From Multifurca ochricompacta (lineage: Eukaryota > Basidiomycota > Agaricomycetes > Russulales > Russulaceae): a stretch of 64,000 nucleotides of DNA. The stretch covers positions 24,720 through 88,719 of the forward strand of contig WTXG01000150.1 of assembly GCA_022496185.1 (NCBI GenBank), given 5' to 3'. Shown here one piece after another: positions 11,060 to 21,940 of this stretch; the first letter of the stretch is position 1; the number at the start of each line of letters is the position of its first letter. The notes under the pieces are model-generated. The model saw only the letters and a list, made by a program, of their open reading frames with translations, ran no database searches and had not been told where the DNA came from. The position numbers were made by a program, and so were the translations under genes.

Positions 11060-12260
11060 TCTGCCTTTCTTTTAACTGTTTTTGGGTGCCTGGGGATGTT
11101 GTAAATGGAACTCTGTGATCAGGTCCGGGGCAAAGATATCCCTGGCTGGTTCCCACGAGTTGTCAGAGTCTGGGAAACCCTTCCACTTGATCAGGTAATA
11201 CAGCTTACGCCCTTGGTCTTGTCGCTTCGAGTCTAGAATGCGTTCTACTTCCCACTCCTCTTCTCCATCATAAGGTCAGGTGGGGGTCTCGGGAAGTTCT
11301 CCCCATGAATGGAGGTTTCCTTATATGGGGTCAGGAGCTTGGCATGGAAGACGGGATGGATCTTCCATTTCGGTGGCAGTTGCAGTTCATATGATACATC
11401 TGACAGCTTCCTTGTGATCTGGAAGGGTCCGTGACGTCGGGGCACTAGTTTGGCTGAGGGATGTGATGTATGAATGTTTTTTCCCTCGAGCCACACCCAG
11501 TCATTGGTCTGATAAGGTGTGAAAGTGCTTGGTTGTGCGGTCAGAAGCTGCTGTGCCTTTGCCAGGTTGTTATTGGCCGATTGTCGTAACTCTTCCCATT
11601 GGCTTATCTGTTGGGTCACTGAAGGGACTTTAGTGGGTTTATCTGTCCACGTGGTGCGCGGGGTCCAGCCCATGATAAGGGAGAAGGGGGTGGCCTTCGT
11701 GGTGCCATTGGGCCATGAGTTGTGAGCAAACTCCACAGTTGATAGCCACTCTGCCCAGTCATCTTGTCTGCTGTTGCACCAGAACCAAAGGTATTGTTCG
11801 AGCCATTGATTTGTCCGCTCAGACTGTCCATCCGTTTGTGGATGGTAAGCCATGGAGATATTTTGCGTGATGTCTAACGTCTTGCACAGGGCTTTGGCAA
11901 ACGTTGATGTGAACCTGGTGTCACGGTCGGATATGATCTTTCTGGGGAGTCCATAATGGCGGTATACATGATTCAGGTATAACTTTGCCACTCCTTGGCT
12001 GTGATAGTCTCATTGCAGGGAATGAACAGGGCTGCTTTGGAGCAATCGTGGTCGGTGATCATGAGGATGGTGTCGAAGCCCTGTGATTTGGGTAGTTTGA
12101 CAATAAAATCCATGGCAATGGTCTGAAAGGGGGTGACGCAATGGGAGTGATGGGGTGTATTGGCGGACTTTCGGGTGTGTGTTAACCTTGTTTGCCTGAC
12201 ACGCTGCGCATCCTTGCACATAACTCTCGATGTCCTTTTTCATGTTGGGCCACCAATAGT
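11060..12260 (-). pseudogene. Integrase-chromodomain of C3
   Basis: The integrase core is seen in MDFIVKLPKSQGF, ISDRDTRFTS and [10 protein letters not shown], giving the DDE triad. The HHCC end is in CAACQANKVN (near 12190). A chromodomain follows at about 11110-11255 with the pattern VERILDS ... KWKGFPDSD-WEPA; such domains guide chromovirus integration to marked chromatin. Frameshifts near 11990 and 11250 break the frame. Confidence 0.82.
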
Positions 12261-12496
12261 CTCTTTGGCCAGTGCGTAGGTGTTATGAATGCCGGGGTGT
12301 CCTGCGGAGGGAAGGTCGTGGTGAAAATGGATCACCCCCCTCTTAATGTTGTCGCCACCAGTGACAACCAGTCATCGCTGTCTTTCCACCAAAGGCCGTT
12401 GACCTCTTTTAAGTTGTGTGCATTGGCCCAGAACGGCACAGTTCTTGGTTCATATTTTGGGAACCTGTGCCCATAGGTCCATATCGTGGAGGCTGA

Positions 12497-14036
12497 CTAC
12501 GGCAGTTTTTGCAAACACTTCCTCCGGAGGACAGTGATGTCATTATTGTCATCCTCGCCTGTGTGCATGTCTGGTCTGCATGACAGTGCATCTGCTCTGG
12601 CATTCTGGCTTCCAGCAATGTGTTTCAGGGTGAAGTTATATTCTTCTAACTCCAGAACTTCTCGTGCCACCGTCGACTGATTTTGTGGGGTTCCTTCCAA
12701 TACAATAGTTGGAATGGTCGGTGTGGATGATGGTCTTATGTGGGGTCCCGCCAGGTAAGGTCGCCAGTGTCGCAATGCTTAACTATGGCTAGGAGTTCCC
12801 TATCCCAGATGTCATAATTCCGCTCGGCTGGGGAGAAGGTCTCAGAGTAGTACGCCACTGGGTGAAGTATTGTGTGGCATCTCTCTGTATAATACAGCTC
12901 CGTTTGCAAAGTGAGAGGCGTCTACTTCCAATTCGAAAGGACGATGCAGATCTGGTTGGATGAGTACGGGCTCGGAGCCGACTAGGTCCTGATCTGTTCA
13001 AACGCCTGTTGTTGTGTTGAACTCCAATGCCATGGCACATCCTTTTTCAAGAGATCGTTCAGTGGTCGTGCGATGCCTGAGAATCCTTTGACAAAGCGTC
13101 GGTAGAAGTTACAGAACCCAATGAATGACTGACGTCTTGACACAGGTCGGCACTGGCCACTCCCGATCCCCTGTACTTTAACGGGATCCATGCGCACTTG
13201 TCCTCTTCTAAGATGACTCCTAGGTACTCAACACTGCGTTGCTCAAAAGAGCATTTGCGGGTTTGAGGTACAGGTCGTGTTCTTGGAGTATATCTAATAC
13301 CTGATGCACACGGTCTCGGTGGTGATCTAGGTTGTCTGGGGTGGCCACCAATATGTCGTCCATATAGACCACTACTTCTCCAGTAAGAATGAGATCACGG
13401 AAGATGTGGTTCATCATGGCTTGGAATGTCGCGGTGAGTTTGTAAGGCCAAAGAACATGACATTCGGTTCAAACAATCCTTGATTTGTTTTGAATGCCGC
13501 TTTACACTGATCACCTTCCTTGATCTGACGTTATTGTATCCCCACCGCACGTCCATTTTGAGAAGAGGGACTTATCCCTCATGGTGTCTATGAGTTCGGA
13601 GATGAGCGGCAGGGGGTAGGCATTCTTCACGGTATAGCATTAATTCGTCGATAATCCTGGACTGGCCGCAGCTTCCATCCTTCTTCTTGATGAAGAAGAA
13701 GGGCGAGGCATACTGTGACTTGGATGGGCGAATGTATCCTTTCGCCAAATGTTCTTCGAGGAACTCCGTCAATGCCACCTGCTCGGACTGGGATAATGGA
13801 TAGATTTTGCAATCGATTGCTGCCGGTGTGTTGGGGAGCAGGTCTATGGCGTGATCCCAGGGTCGAGAGGGTGGAATCGCTGTGACTCTTCTTCTGAGAA
13901 TACCTCCAATGTCGGTGGTAGCGTGCGGTACTATGTCATCATAAGTCTTCTCTGTCTGCCCCTGTATCGCCTTCTGGGCTAATTCTGAAGCTTTCGTGGC
14001 ATAACAGCGACCTAGGTCTTCTCCTGGCATCTGCAA
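12497..14036 (-). pseudogene. Reverse transcriptase-RNase H of C3
   Basis: The reverse transcriptase copies element RNA to cDNA. Motifs on the minus strand are [18 protein letters not shown] (near 13700), and the catalytic [10 protein letters not shown] (near 13345-13375), followed by GFCNFYRRFVKGFSG and an RNase H region ending LKHIAGSQNARADALS at about 12590. Many frameshifts are present, so no continuous protein is encoded. Confidence 0.82.
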
Positions 14037-14040
14037 CTTT

Positions 14041-14480
14041 CATCGCGATGTCTGACCGCATAATCGTAGCCTTCGACGTAATGATGGTGGGGTATGAATC
14101 TTATCCATTGTCGCATCGGCCCAATTGATCCGGGGTTCGAATGCAGCAAGCCATGGATACCCCAAAATAGGTCTTCGTCCCCAAGTCAGTGATCAGAAAG
14201 TGAATGACTTTTGTTTTCCCCGACTTGGACATTTAGGTCGGTTAATGCGTGATCTTTCCAGCACGGTTGGCAGTTCCGTCAATATTCCAGATATTTTTCT
14301 CTTGGGGAAGAGCCTGCTTCCCAGTCCCAAGGTTTTAATCATTCTTGGACTGATAAAGTTGTCCGTGGCTCCAGAGTCCACTAGATATCTCGGTCGGCCG
14401 TCCTCTGTGTAGTCTCGAAATGAACTGGTATTTTTAATGATTGAATCGACTAGTATACACAGAGGTAACATGGAGTGCTC
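14041..14480 (-). pseudogene. Aspartic protease of C3
   Basis: The retropepsin active site is seen as LVDSGATDNFI near 14380, preceded by a stretch shared with C1 (VDS followed by a lysine- and threonine-rich segment and DGRPRY). Frameshifts occur after about 14200. It lies between gag and the reverse transcriptase, as in C1. Confidence 0.78.
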
Positions 14481-15995
14481 TTGCCCAGGCCGATGGGGTA
14501 GAGCTTATCAAAAATCCTTCTTTGCGAAGCCTTCTCCACAAGGATGGCTCGCACTTCCTCACTTTCCTTCATCATGTTGCCCATATGTCTTGGGCCTTTT
14601 CTTCCTTGGTCGCTTGTCGACAGCCGGGGTTATTGTTGAAGGGGCTGTCGGATAGCGTTTGCTGCTGCAACTCGTACTCCCTTCTTCGGACAGTCTCGGG
14701 ACATTGCCCTGCCCTTTACAGCGGAAACACCTTCCTTCTTCATCAGTGTCTGCCGTTCGTCTTCTGTGAGCGTGGCTCTTGCCCTGACTCTGTCTGCTGA
14801 GGTATCCATAGCATTGGGATCCCTCTGAGTAGTGTGCGCTGGTTTGACTCCAAACGCGGCTTCCACTGTTCTCGAGTCTTTCCTTTCTTGGTGTCGACTC
14901 CAAATCGTGTTTGGAAGTCAGATAGTCCTGCTGCTGTCGTCGAGCAGCATCACCCACTCGTCCCAGTCATGAGGGTGATGGAACTGAATGATTTTTTGAC
15001 AAGCGGGTTGGCAGTCCTTGGGAAAAGAGGTCCAAGGTTGCTTCTTCATCCGTATCATAGCCTGCCCATTTGCCAGGCTCCGGAATTTGCCACATAGGCG
15101 TCGAGTTCTCCTTTTCCATTCCAGGGACTTTAATTCCCTGGCTGCTTCTGTTTTGCCTGTCCATCAGTGAAGGCGTCTTTGAATCTCTGGGCTATGGTCT
15201 CCCAGAGGCCTTCACTGGTAGTCGGCGGCCACTCTCTACCTGCTCGTTCAACCACTCAGCTGTTCCATTGTCCAATCGTCACGGCGTCACCCCTGATGAG
15301 GGAAAGAAAGAGGTTGGCGCGCTGGAAGGGGTTGACGATTTGGGCCACATCATGGTTGAAGTTCTTGAATGTGGTGAACTCCAACATGAACTTCTTGCTC
15401 TGGGAGCGATCTCCCGTGAAGGTCTGGGGTAAGATCCCCGAAAGACGTCCCGACGGAGGCGGGATGTTTGGGACGACCGGAGGAGGAGGAGGAGGAGGAC
15501 GGGGTCGGGAGTTGAGCAGCGATGGTGGACATATTCTGATGAGATGGGGTAACGGTTCTGAGGATTGTATCGATGTCTGGGGGTTGTCAAAGCAGGGGCT
15601 CTGATCGTGACAACTGCCGGTGCAACCAGGGGTGTAGGCAATGCTAATGCTGGTGCGTCTTCGCTATTCTCTTCGACGTATTCTTCTGGTTCTGAGTCGG
15701 TGATGATCGCGGGCGGGTTCTCTCTCCACGGTCCAAGACCGAATTCTGGTGGAGCGGGAGCGGTAGTAACCCACGAGTGTCTGCTATCCGAGTATCGGAT
15801 ACAATACCAAACTCTTCTTTCGTCGTCGTACTCTACCGGTTGGTATCTTCCGTCGTGATAGACGTAGTATCCAAATTCAGTTTCAAAGTCTTTCCAGACG
15901 GCAGAGCCAAGTGTCTGTTGTGAAAGATTATTCTCGTCTCTGCGTTCGATAAGTTCTTCTTTGAACAGGGTCTGACTGCGGCTGGACGAAGCCAC
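14480..15995 (-). pseudogene. Gag of C3
   Basis: The frame starts at the same GTGGCTTC position as C1 and C2 and contains SQTLFKEELIERRDENN, WKDFETEFGYYVYHDG and GLGPWRENPPA. It shifts frame near 15590, then again through the capsid region. A CCHC-like cluster is seen near 14700. There is no intact protein. Confidence 0.78.
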
Positions 15996-16017
15996 GTTGG
16001 GAGGAGACTCGACTTGA

Positions 16018-16599
16018 TGTTACGTCCGGTGCGGGACGTTCCACACAACTTGTGTGACAGCGTTCGTTCGTTATCGGTAAAAGGCCAATAAGACCCTTTG
16101 GAGTTCGTGGTGAAAGAGTCAAAGTCAAAGAGGCTGTACTCTAAGACGATGTTGAGCGGAAGGCACCTGAAGTGCTTGTGAGAGGATCGAGTCAAAGCTT
16201 TCAAAGGGAAGTCCAGAAGACAAGCACCGATGTATTCAATAAGTCGAGTCTGAGGTCTACAATGTAGTTACAGTGGACTTATATACGTAATCAATGAGGT
16301 CTAAAGATAAGATATCGTGAGTCATGTGGGCCCGAATATACGAAAGCGGAGGGCGTAAAGCCTGGCTTCTGATAGGGAATTAAGTAAGTGTCCGGTCGTA
16401 AAGATAAGAGATAAGAGATAATGGATAGAAGTCAATCATAGCAAAGTAACATAAACAAGACAAAGCCGATCATGGGGAGGGAAGCAGGGCATGTGATGGG
16501 TCCCAGGAAGGGGATATGATCAGAAATGTAAGGTAGGGGGACGGGTGGGTGTCACTGGGGATCATGAAGAAAAATGGGTTGCTAGGCAGGGTCGTAACA
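16018..16599 (-). repeat. 5' LTR of C3
   Basis: This 582-bp LTR in minus orientation is bounded by TGTTACGTCC and GGGTCGTAACA on the plus strand. It matches 9187-9778 and the solo LTR at 36141. TATA-like ATATAAG reads on the minus strand near 16273-16280. Confidence 0.87.
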
Positions 16600-17457
16600 C
16601 TCATGCCTGTTTTACAGGTTATGGGCCCTGGGCACACTTTACTGATCTGTCACTTCTTTTGATCAGTCCAAACCTTTCTTCAAGCTCACCAGCTTCAAAC
16701 TCGCTTTCCCAATCAGTCTTACAGTGAGCTTCGATTTCTTTTCCTTTGCCCTTAACTGTCCACAAGGTGGTGTGCTTTATGTGCCCACCTTGATCTGTCT
16801 GGCTAGTCCCTCAGGGGATTCTTGCAAGAGGTGATGAGGGACCCTAAGTGGGTGAAACACCTTGAGTTCCTCATGTGCGCTCTAAGTAAATAGTATTCAT
16901 AGTTGTAGCTGGGTTTTCGTCCCATCCATAGACTTAGTAGGCCACTTGCCCAGAAGGCTTGGGGCTATAGGTTCAGTCAATGCTTGGCTCAATCTGTAAG
17001 CCAGGTTTAGCAACCTGCTGGTAGAGTTTAGGGTCTAGAACAAGGCATGGGTAGTCACTCCCATGACGCTTGGGCTTGATACAAGTAGGCTTGAACTACT
17101 ATAGTATTTACACAGTGGCTAGAGGGTTTTGTCTCTGGGCAGAAGTACCTGCTGCTTTCATTGGGGGTACGCCCCAACCAGAGGAAACCTAATAGTCTAC
17201 TATAGTCATGGCCCCAATCATCTAGGGCTTAATCATGGACTCCACCACCAGCACTAGAGGAAGGGCTCTATACCCTTTATCTCTAGTGGAACTTGTGGTT
17301 GGCTCCTCCATGACATGACTCCCCATCTATTTACACAATGTCCCCCTGATGTGGGCTTAGGACTTGTTGTAGATGGCGTTAGATAGCCTACTATACTACT
17401 TAGAAGTTGCACATCAGAGGCAGGACTTTTTTAAGTTCTGAAGCATAGCACCACAGA
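16600..17457 (+). other. Leader or LTR-like region of copia element D
   Basis: No gene is seen in these 858 bases. The stretch lies between the C3 LTR and the copia gag and probably holds the 5' LTR and leader of element D, but its ends could not be fixed because no 3' LTR of D survives in the window. A short motif related to CTACTATAG recurs near 17096, 17200 and 17390. Confidence 0.4.
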
Positions 17458-18180
17458 GTGGATGGGCCCTCTTCAATGAGACCTGGACAACTGGTTCTAA
17501 TTGCTCCTTGGAACCAGGATCACCCTTTTTTTAAATCATCTCAAATGTCTTCCATTGTCTTCCCTCCCACTTTCAAATTCGACAAACTTGATGGCTCGAA
17601 TTGGCAGCAATGGTCGGTGTCCTTCACTGCCTTGCTGAGGATAAATGGAATGAAGAGGCACATTACTCATGATGCCCCTGAATTCCTGAATCTGCCCAAG
17701 CCAGAGGATGGAGAGAAGGATGATGAGTACGCCAAACGCTTTGCACTTTGGTCGGAGCCTATGTACCTAGAGTGGAACAGAGTGGAGGAAGTCCTCATGG
17801 GAGTTCTGGTGATGGTAACATCACCAGAAACATACTCCCAAATTGCCTCTGACAGAACTTACCCTTCTGTCAATGCTAAATATGAGCAATTGGAATCACT
17901 CTATGGCTCAGTAGGTAGCATGGCCACCTACAACTTGTGGTGTTCTGTGTCTTCCTTCTGCTTGGAGGAAGGCAAGCAATTCAGACCCCAGTTGCAGCAT
18001 GTGTTGGATGTCAGGAGCACTCTCAAAGAGAATGGGATGGAGATCTCTGATCTCCAGCTGAGCTTTATTTGCTCCAATCCCTGCCTCCATCCTATAATGC
18101 CATTGCTGGCTCTATCCTGGCGTCAGGTCCTCCTGACCGCCTTTCCCCTCAGGACCTTGTACAAAGGTTCCTAAATGAGG
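17458..18180 (+). pseudogene. Copia Gag N-terminal region (element D)
   Basis: This is a UBN2-type copia Gag, recognised by FDKLDGSNWQQWSVSF at about 17580-17630 and the downstream helical capsid-like region. The likely start is the ATG at 17458 or the one at 17545 (MSSIVFPP). The frame is lost near 18070 by a one-base change; the continuing frame is in the next entry. Confidence 0.75.
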
Positions 18181-19640
18181 AAAGCCGACTTGCCGGCCCC
18201 GCAGGAAGTGGTGTTGGGGCTGCCCTTAACAAGGCAGCCCATGTCAACAAAAATAAAAGTAAAAAAGTAACTTTCACGCCACAACCTGCAGGTGCATCAT
18301 TGTCCAATGATGTCACCTGCTTCTATTGCCAGAAGCTGGGCCACAAGGCTAATGAATGTCAGCAAAGGAAACAGGACAGAGCCAATGCTGATGCAGGCAA
18401 AAAGGGCAACAAGAGGAAGGGGCAAGGCCCCAGTGTACATAATAACTCCACACAAGTAGCTACTATAGTTAATGGTAGTGGCAGAATACAGGAGGTGCAT
18501 GAGACACCTCGCATTTCACTTTATGTTATGACCAAACATATGCAAGAAGTTGATGATGGCAGCAACCCTTGGATGATGGACAGCAGAGCCACCACTCACT
18601 TTACACCATACTTGGATGATTTCTCTGAGTATTTCCCACACAAGGGACATCAGGTGACAATTGGTGATGGCTCCGTAGTCGAAGTCAAAGGAACAGGCAA
18701 AGTCATTCTCCAAACTCATAACAACTATGAGTTAGAATTAAATAATGTCTTTTATATGCCTGGCAGTGAAAGAATACTGTCTACAAGCTGCATCACAGAC
18801 AAAGGTGGTTCAGTGGAATTTACTCCATCTGAGGTCAAAATAAAATATAATAATGCAACAATAGCAGAAGGTGTCAAGGCTATGGGACTCTATTGGGTCT
18901 TTGGGAAAACTATGCAGAATCTTAATACTGCTTCCCACAAAACTGCATCAAGTAGCCTTGATACCTGGCATTTGCAAATGGGTCATATGTCAAAAGAGGC
19001 CCTCAAAAGACATGCTCCTAAGGCTGTAAAAGGTCTTAGTATAGATAATAGCCAAATGGAAGATAAGCTGTGTTATGGCTGTGAAATGGGAAAATCACAC
19101 CATCTTCCATTCCCTCCCTCTCAAAAGAGAGCTTCAGCACCCTTGGAAATCATTCATAGTGACCTAGTTGGTCCTTTGCAATGTACTTCAATTCAAGGAA
19201 ACCTATACTTCGCCACTTTCATAGACGACTTTAGCAGGACAGCTCTAGTTGTTGCTATGAAAGCAAAAAGTGATTTTACATCAGTCTTCTGTAACATTAA
19301 GGCATTCTTGGAAAATAAAACAGACAAGAAAATAAAGACCTTACATACAGACTGAGGTGGCAAATTTGTCAATAGGGAGCTGAAATCTATACTTGAGCAG
19401 GCTGGCATAGAGCATAAATTGACAATGCCATATTCCCCACAACAGAATGGAAGGGCTGAAAGGTTCAACAGAACCATTATGGAAAAGGCTACCAGTATGC
19501 TACATCATGCTGGTCTTTCCCTTGGTTTCTGGGAATGTGCAGTGTGAACAGCCTGTCACATATACAACAGAATGCCTATCCGCTCTAATAAGTGGAGGAC
19601 ACCGCTTGAGCTTCTGGATGGGGACATTCCAGATGTCTCC
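18069..19640 (+). pseudogene. Copia Gag C-terminus, protease and integrase (element D)
   Basis: In order: the Gag tail with a CCHC knuckle CFYCQKLGHKANEC (about 18318-18360); a protease with WMMDSRATTHF, where the usual DSGAT has lost its glycine; the pre-integrase HHCC region (TWHLQMGHMS ... CYGCEMGKSH); and the integrase core with HSDLVGP, LHTD and PQQNGRAERFN. A TGA follows LHTD at 19353-19355, and another stop lies near 19547. The altered protease site and stops show it is inactive. It ends at the TA target of the Tc1-like element at 19641. Confidence 0.82.
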
Positions 19641-20004
19641 TACAGTGCCTCACAAAACTGAGTCAATGTTTGGCACTTTTGCACTGTTTGTTGAATATCA
19701 CATCAGCCAAAACAAATATAAACAAAGTCTTGGTATATCATAAAAGGTACAAGATAAGGGTTATGTAATGCAACTATAATTATGTAATTCTGATCAAAAC
19801 CTGTGGAGCTATGCCCATTTCAAATTGGGGACTCATTGACTCAGTTTTGTGAGTGGGTATCAGAAATATCAGAATCTGATGCTCCACCAAATGTACAGCA
19901 ACCAATCCTTAATATATGGTTACCATAGTTATCTTAATATTGATGGGACCTGGAATAGAGCTATTTAACCATGGTTTACATTCCCAGAATATTATAATTT
20001 CCCA

Positions 20005-20448
20005 ATGCACCCCACCTCCTCTGCTCAGAAAGAAAACATGCTCTCTCTGGCCTCTGAAGGTCATTCCACTCACACTATTGCCTCCAGACTCAGCCTCAGC
20101 CAGTCCACAGTCTCTAGGACACTCAGAACCCTCCTTCCCAACCATCAGTCACCTCATTTTGGTCATCCTTCCAAGCTCTCTGCTACCTCTGAACATGCTA
20201 TCATGATACAAATCACCACAGGAAAGGTTGCCAATGCTGTCCAGGCCACAAAGCACATCAATTCCATCATCCCCAACCATATCTCTTCACAAACTGTGCA
20301 CTGGGTTCTTAAACAACATTCATTCAAGGCTGTAATAAAGAAGAAAAGGCCACTACTCTCTGCAGTACATTGCAAGAAGCACTTAGCCTTTGCTTTGAAG
20401 TACCAAAACTGGACTGTGGAGGACTGGCATCTGACCCAAACCTGTTGA
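20005..20448 (+). pseudogene. Tc1-like transposase, N-terminal half, left arm
   Basis: About 135 residues of a cut-and-paste transposase, with an N-terminal helix-turn-helix region (ASEGHSTHTIASRLSLSQ, then TVSRTLRTLLPN) and a second DNA-binding part (ISSQTVHWVLKQHSF). After NWTVED the frame runs into the spacer and stops at 20446-20448. The catalytic DDE domain is missing. The usual family length is about 340 residues. Confidence 0.82.
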
Positions 20449-20902
20449 TTTTGGTCTCATCTGACCAAATCACTCTCTTCTGGTCCTCCATAGTCCAGTT
20501 TTGGTACTTCAAAGCAAAGGCTAAGTGCTTCTTGCAATGTACTGCAGAGAGTAGTGGCCTTTTCTTCTTTATTACAGCCTTGAATGAATGTTGTTTAAGA
20601 ACCCAGTGCACAGTTTGTGAAGAGATATGGTTGGGGATGATGGAATTGATGTGCTTTGTGGCCTGGACAGCATTGGCAACCTTTCCTGTGGTGATTTGTA
20701 TCATGATAGCATGTTCAGAGGTAGCAGAGAGCTTGGAAGGATGACCAAAATGAGGTGACTGATGGTTGGGAAGGAGGGTTCTGAGTGTCCTAGAGACTGT
20801 GGACTGGCTGAGGCTGAGTCTGGAGGCAATAGTGTGAGTGGAATGACCTTCAGAGGCCAGAGAGAGCATGTTTTCTTTCTGAGCAGAGGAGGTGGGGTGC
20901 AT
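20324..20902 (-). pseudogene. Tc1-like transposase, N-terminal half, right arm
   Basis: This is the same protein as the left arm read from the opposite strand and identical over the shared part. It continues further, through NWTMEDQKRVIWSDETK, which includes the first catalytic aspartate (the D of WSDETK), to about FGSDA, and then enters the inverted left arm as antisense. So the right-hand copy was longer before the palindrome formed. It lacks the second D and the third catalytic residue. Confidence 0.82.
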
Positions 20903-21330
20903 TGGGAAATTATAATATTCTGGGAATGTAAACCATGGTTAAATAGCTCTATTCCAGGTCCCATCAATATTAAGATAACTATGGTAACCATATATTAAGG
21001 ATTGGTTGCTGTACATTTGGTGGAGCATCAGATTCTGATATTTCTGATACCCACTCACAAAACTGAGTCAATGAGTCCCCAATTTGAAATGGGCATAGCT
21101 CCACAGGTTTTGATCAGAATTACATAATTATAGTTGCATTACATAACCCTTATCTTGTACCTTTTATGATATACCAAGACTTTGTTTATATTTGTTTTGG
21201 CTGATGTGATATTCAACAAACAGTGCAAAAGTGCCAAACATTGACTCAGTTTTGTGAGGCACTGTAAATGCCGCAGGAGTCTCTTATAGAGATCCCCTGA
21301 CTTTTCAGGAGGCAATGCAGTCTGACAATG

Positions 21331-21921
21331 TGTTACGACCAGGGCCTAGTACCCCACTTTTCTTCACTCTCCCTGCTGCGGACCCTTCCCTTCCACCCAC
21401 CCTCCATTTTCTGATCACGTCCCCATCCTGGAATCCTTCACGTGCTCTGCTTCCCTCCCCATGACTGCTGTTTGTACATGATGACGCGTTGTTTATACTT
21501 TGCTTATGCCTTCCCTTATCACTTATCTCTTTATCTATAAGACCGGACACTTACTTAATACCCTATCAGAAGCCAGGCTTTACGCCCTCTGCTTTCATAT
21601 ATTTGGGCCCACTTGACTCCATATCCCTTATCAATAGGCGCTCACCTCATTACGTATATAAGCCTGCTGTAAACTACACTGTAGCTTCAGACTCGACTTA
21701 TTGAATACATCGGTGTTTGTCTTCAGGACTTCCCATTGAAACCTTTGACTCAATCGTCTCAGTGCTTTTGGCACATTCTGCTCAGCATCATCACTAGGGA
21801 ACAGCCCCTTTGACTTTGACTCTACCATTCGAACTCCAAGAGGTCCTATTGATCTCTTATCTGAATATGCGTACGAAGCTGTCGCACAAGTCGTGCAGGA
21901 CATCTCACACCGGACGTAACA
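21331..21921 (+). repeat. 5' LTR of C1
   Basis: It runs TGTTACGACC to GACGTAACA and contains TATATAAG at 21655-21662 as the likely promoter. It differs from the 3' LTR at 19 positions by my count, all CpG versus TpG or CpA, plus one single-base indel. The element leader begins TCAAGTCAAG directly after it. Confidence 0.92.
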
Positions 21922-21940
21922 TCAAGTCAAGTCTCTCACA

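Larger units (their letters stand above)
9187..16599 (-). mobile_element. Gypsy chromovirus C3, full length but decayed
   Basis: This 7413-bp minus-strand copy of family C carries, in its own order, 5' LTR (16018-16599), gag, protease, reverse transcriptase-RNase H, integrase-chromodomain, the extra 3' gene and 3' LTR (9187-9778). Frameshifts and stops run through all genes. The flanking five bases (ATGCA at 9182-9186, CTCAT at 16600-16604) do not match, so its ends were probably exchanged by recombination between LTRs or involve a rearrangement with C2. Confidence 0.88.
19643..21264. mobile_element. Palindromic Tc1-like element
   Basis: This 1622-bp insertion is flanked by TA (19641-19642 and 21265-21266), the target of Tc1/mariner elements. 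Its two 782-bp arms (19643-20424 and 20483-21264) are almost exact reverse complements, with one mismatch noticed, around a 58-bp spacer. Each arm starts CAGTGCCTCACAAAACTGAG and has a second inverted copy of that motif about 200 bp in. Each arm encodes the N-terminal half of a Tc1-type transposase, pointing inward. Both outer ends are therefore the 5' end of the element, and the 3' half is absent. Confidence 0.9.

Noticed and set aside
19909..20998. Mirror-image open frames on both strands of the Tc1-like palindrome
   Set aside because: They are out-of-frame shadows of the transposase, duplicated by the palindrome.
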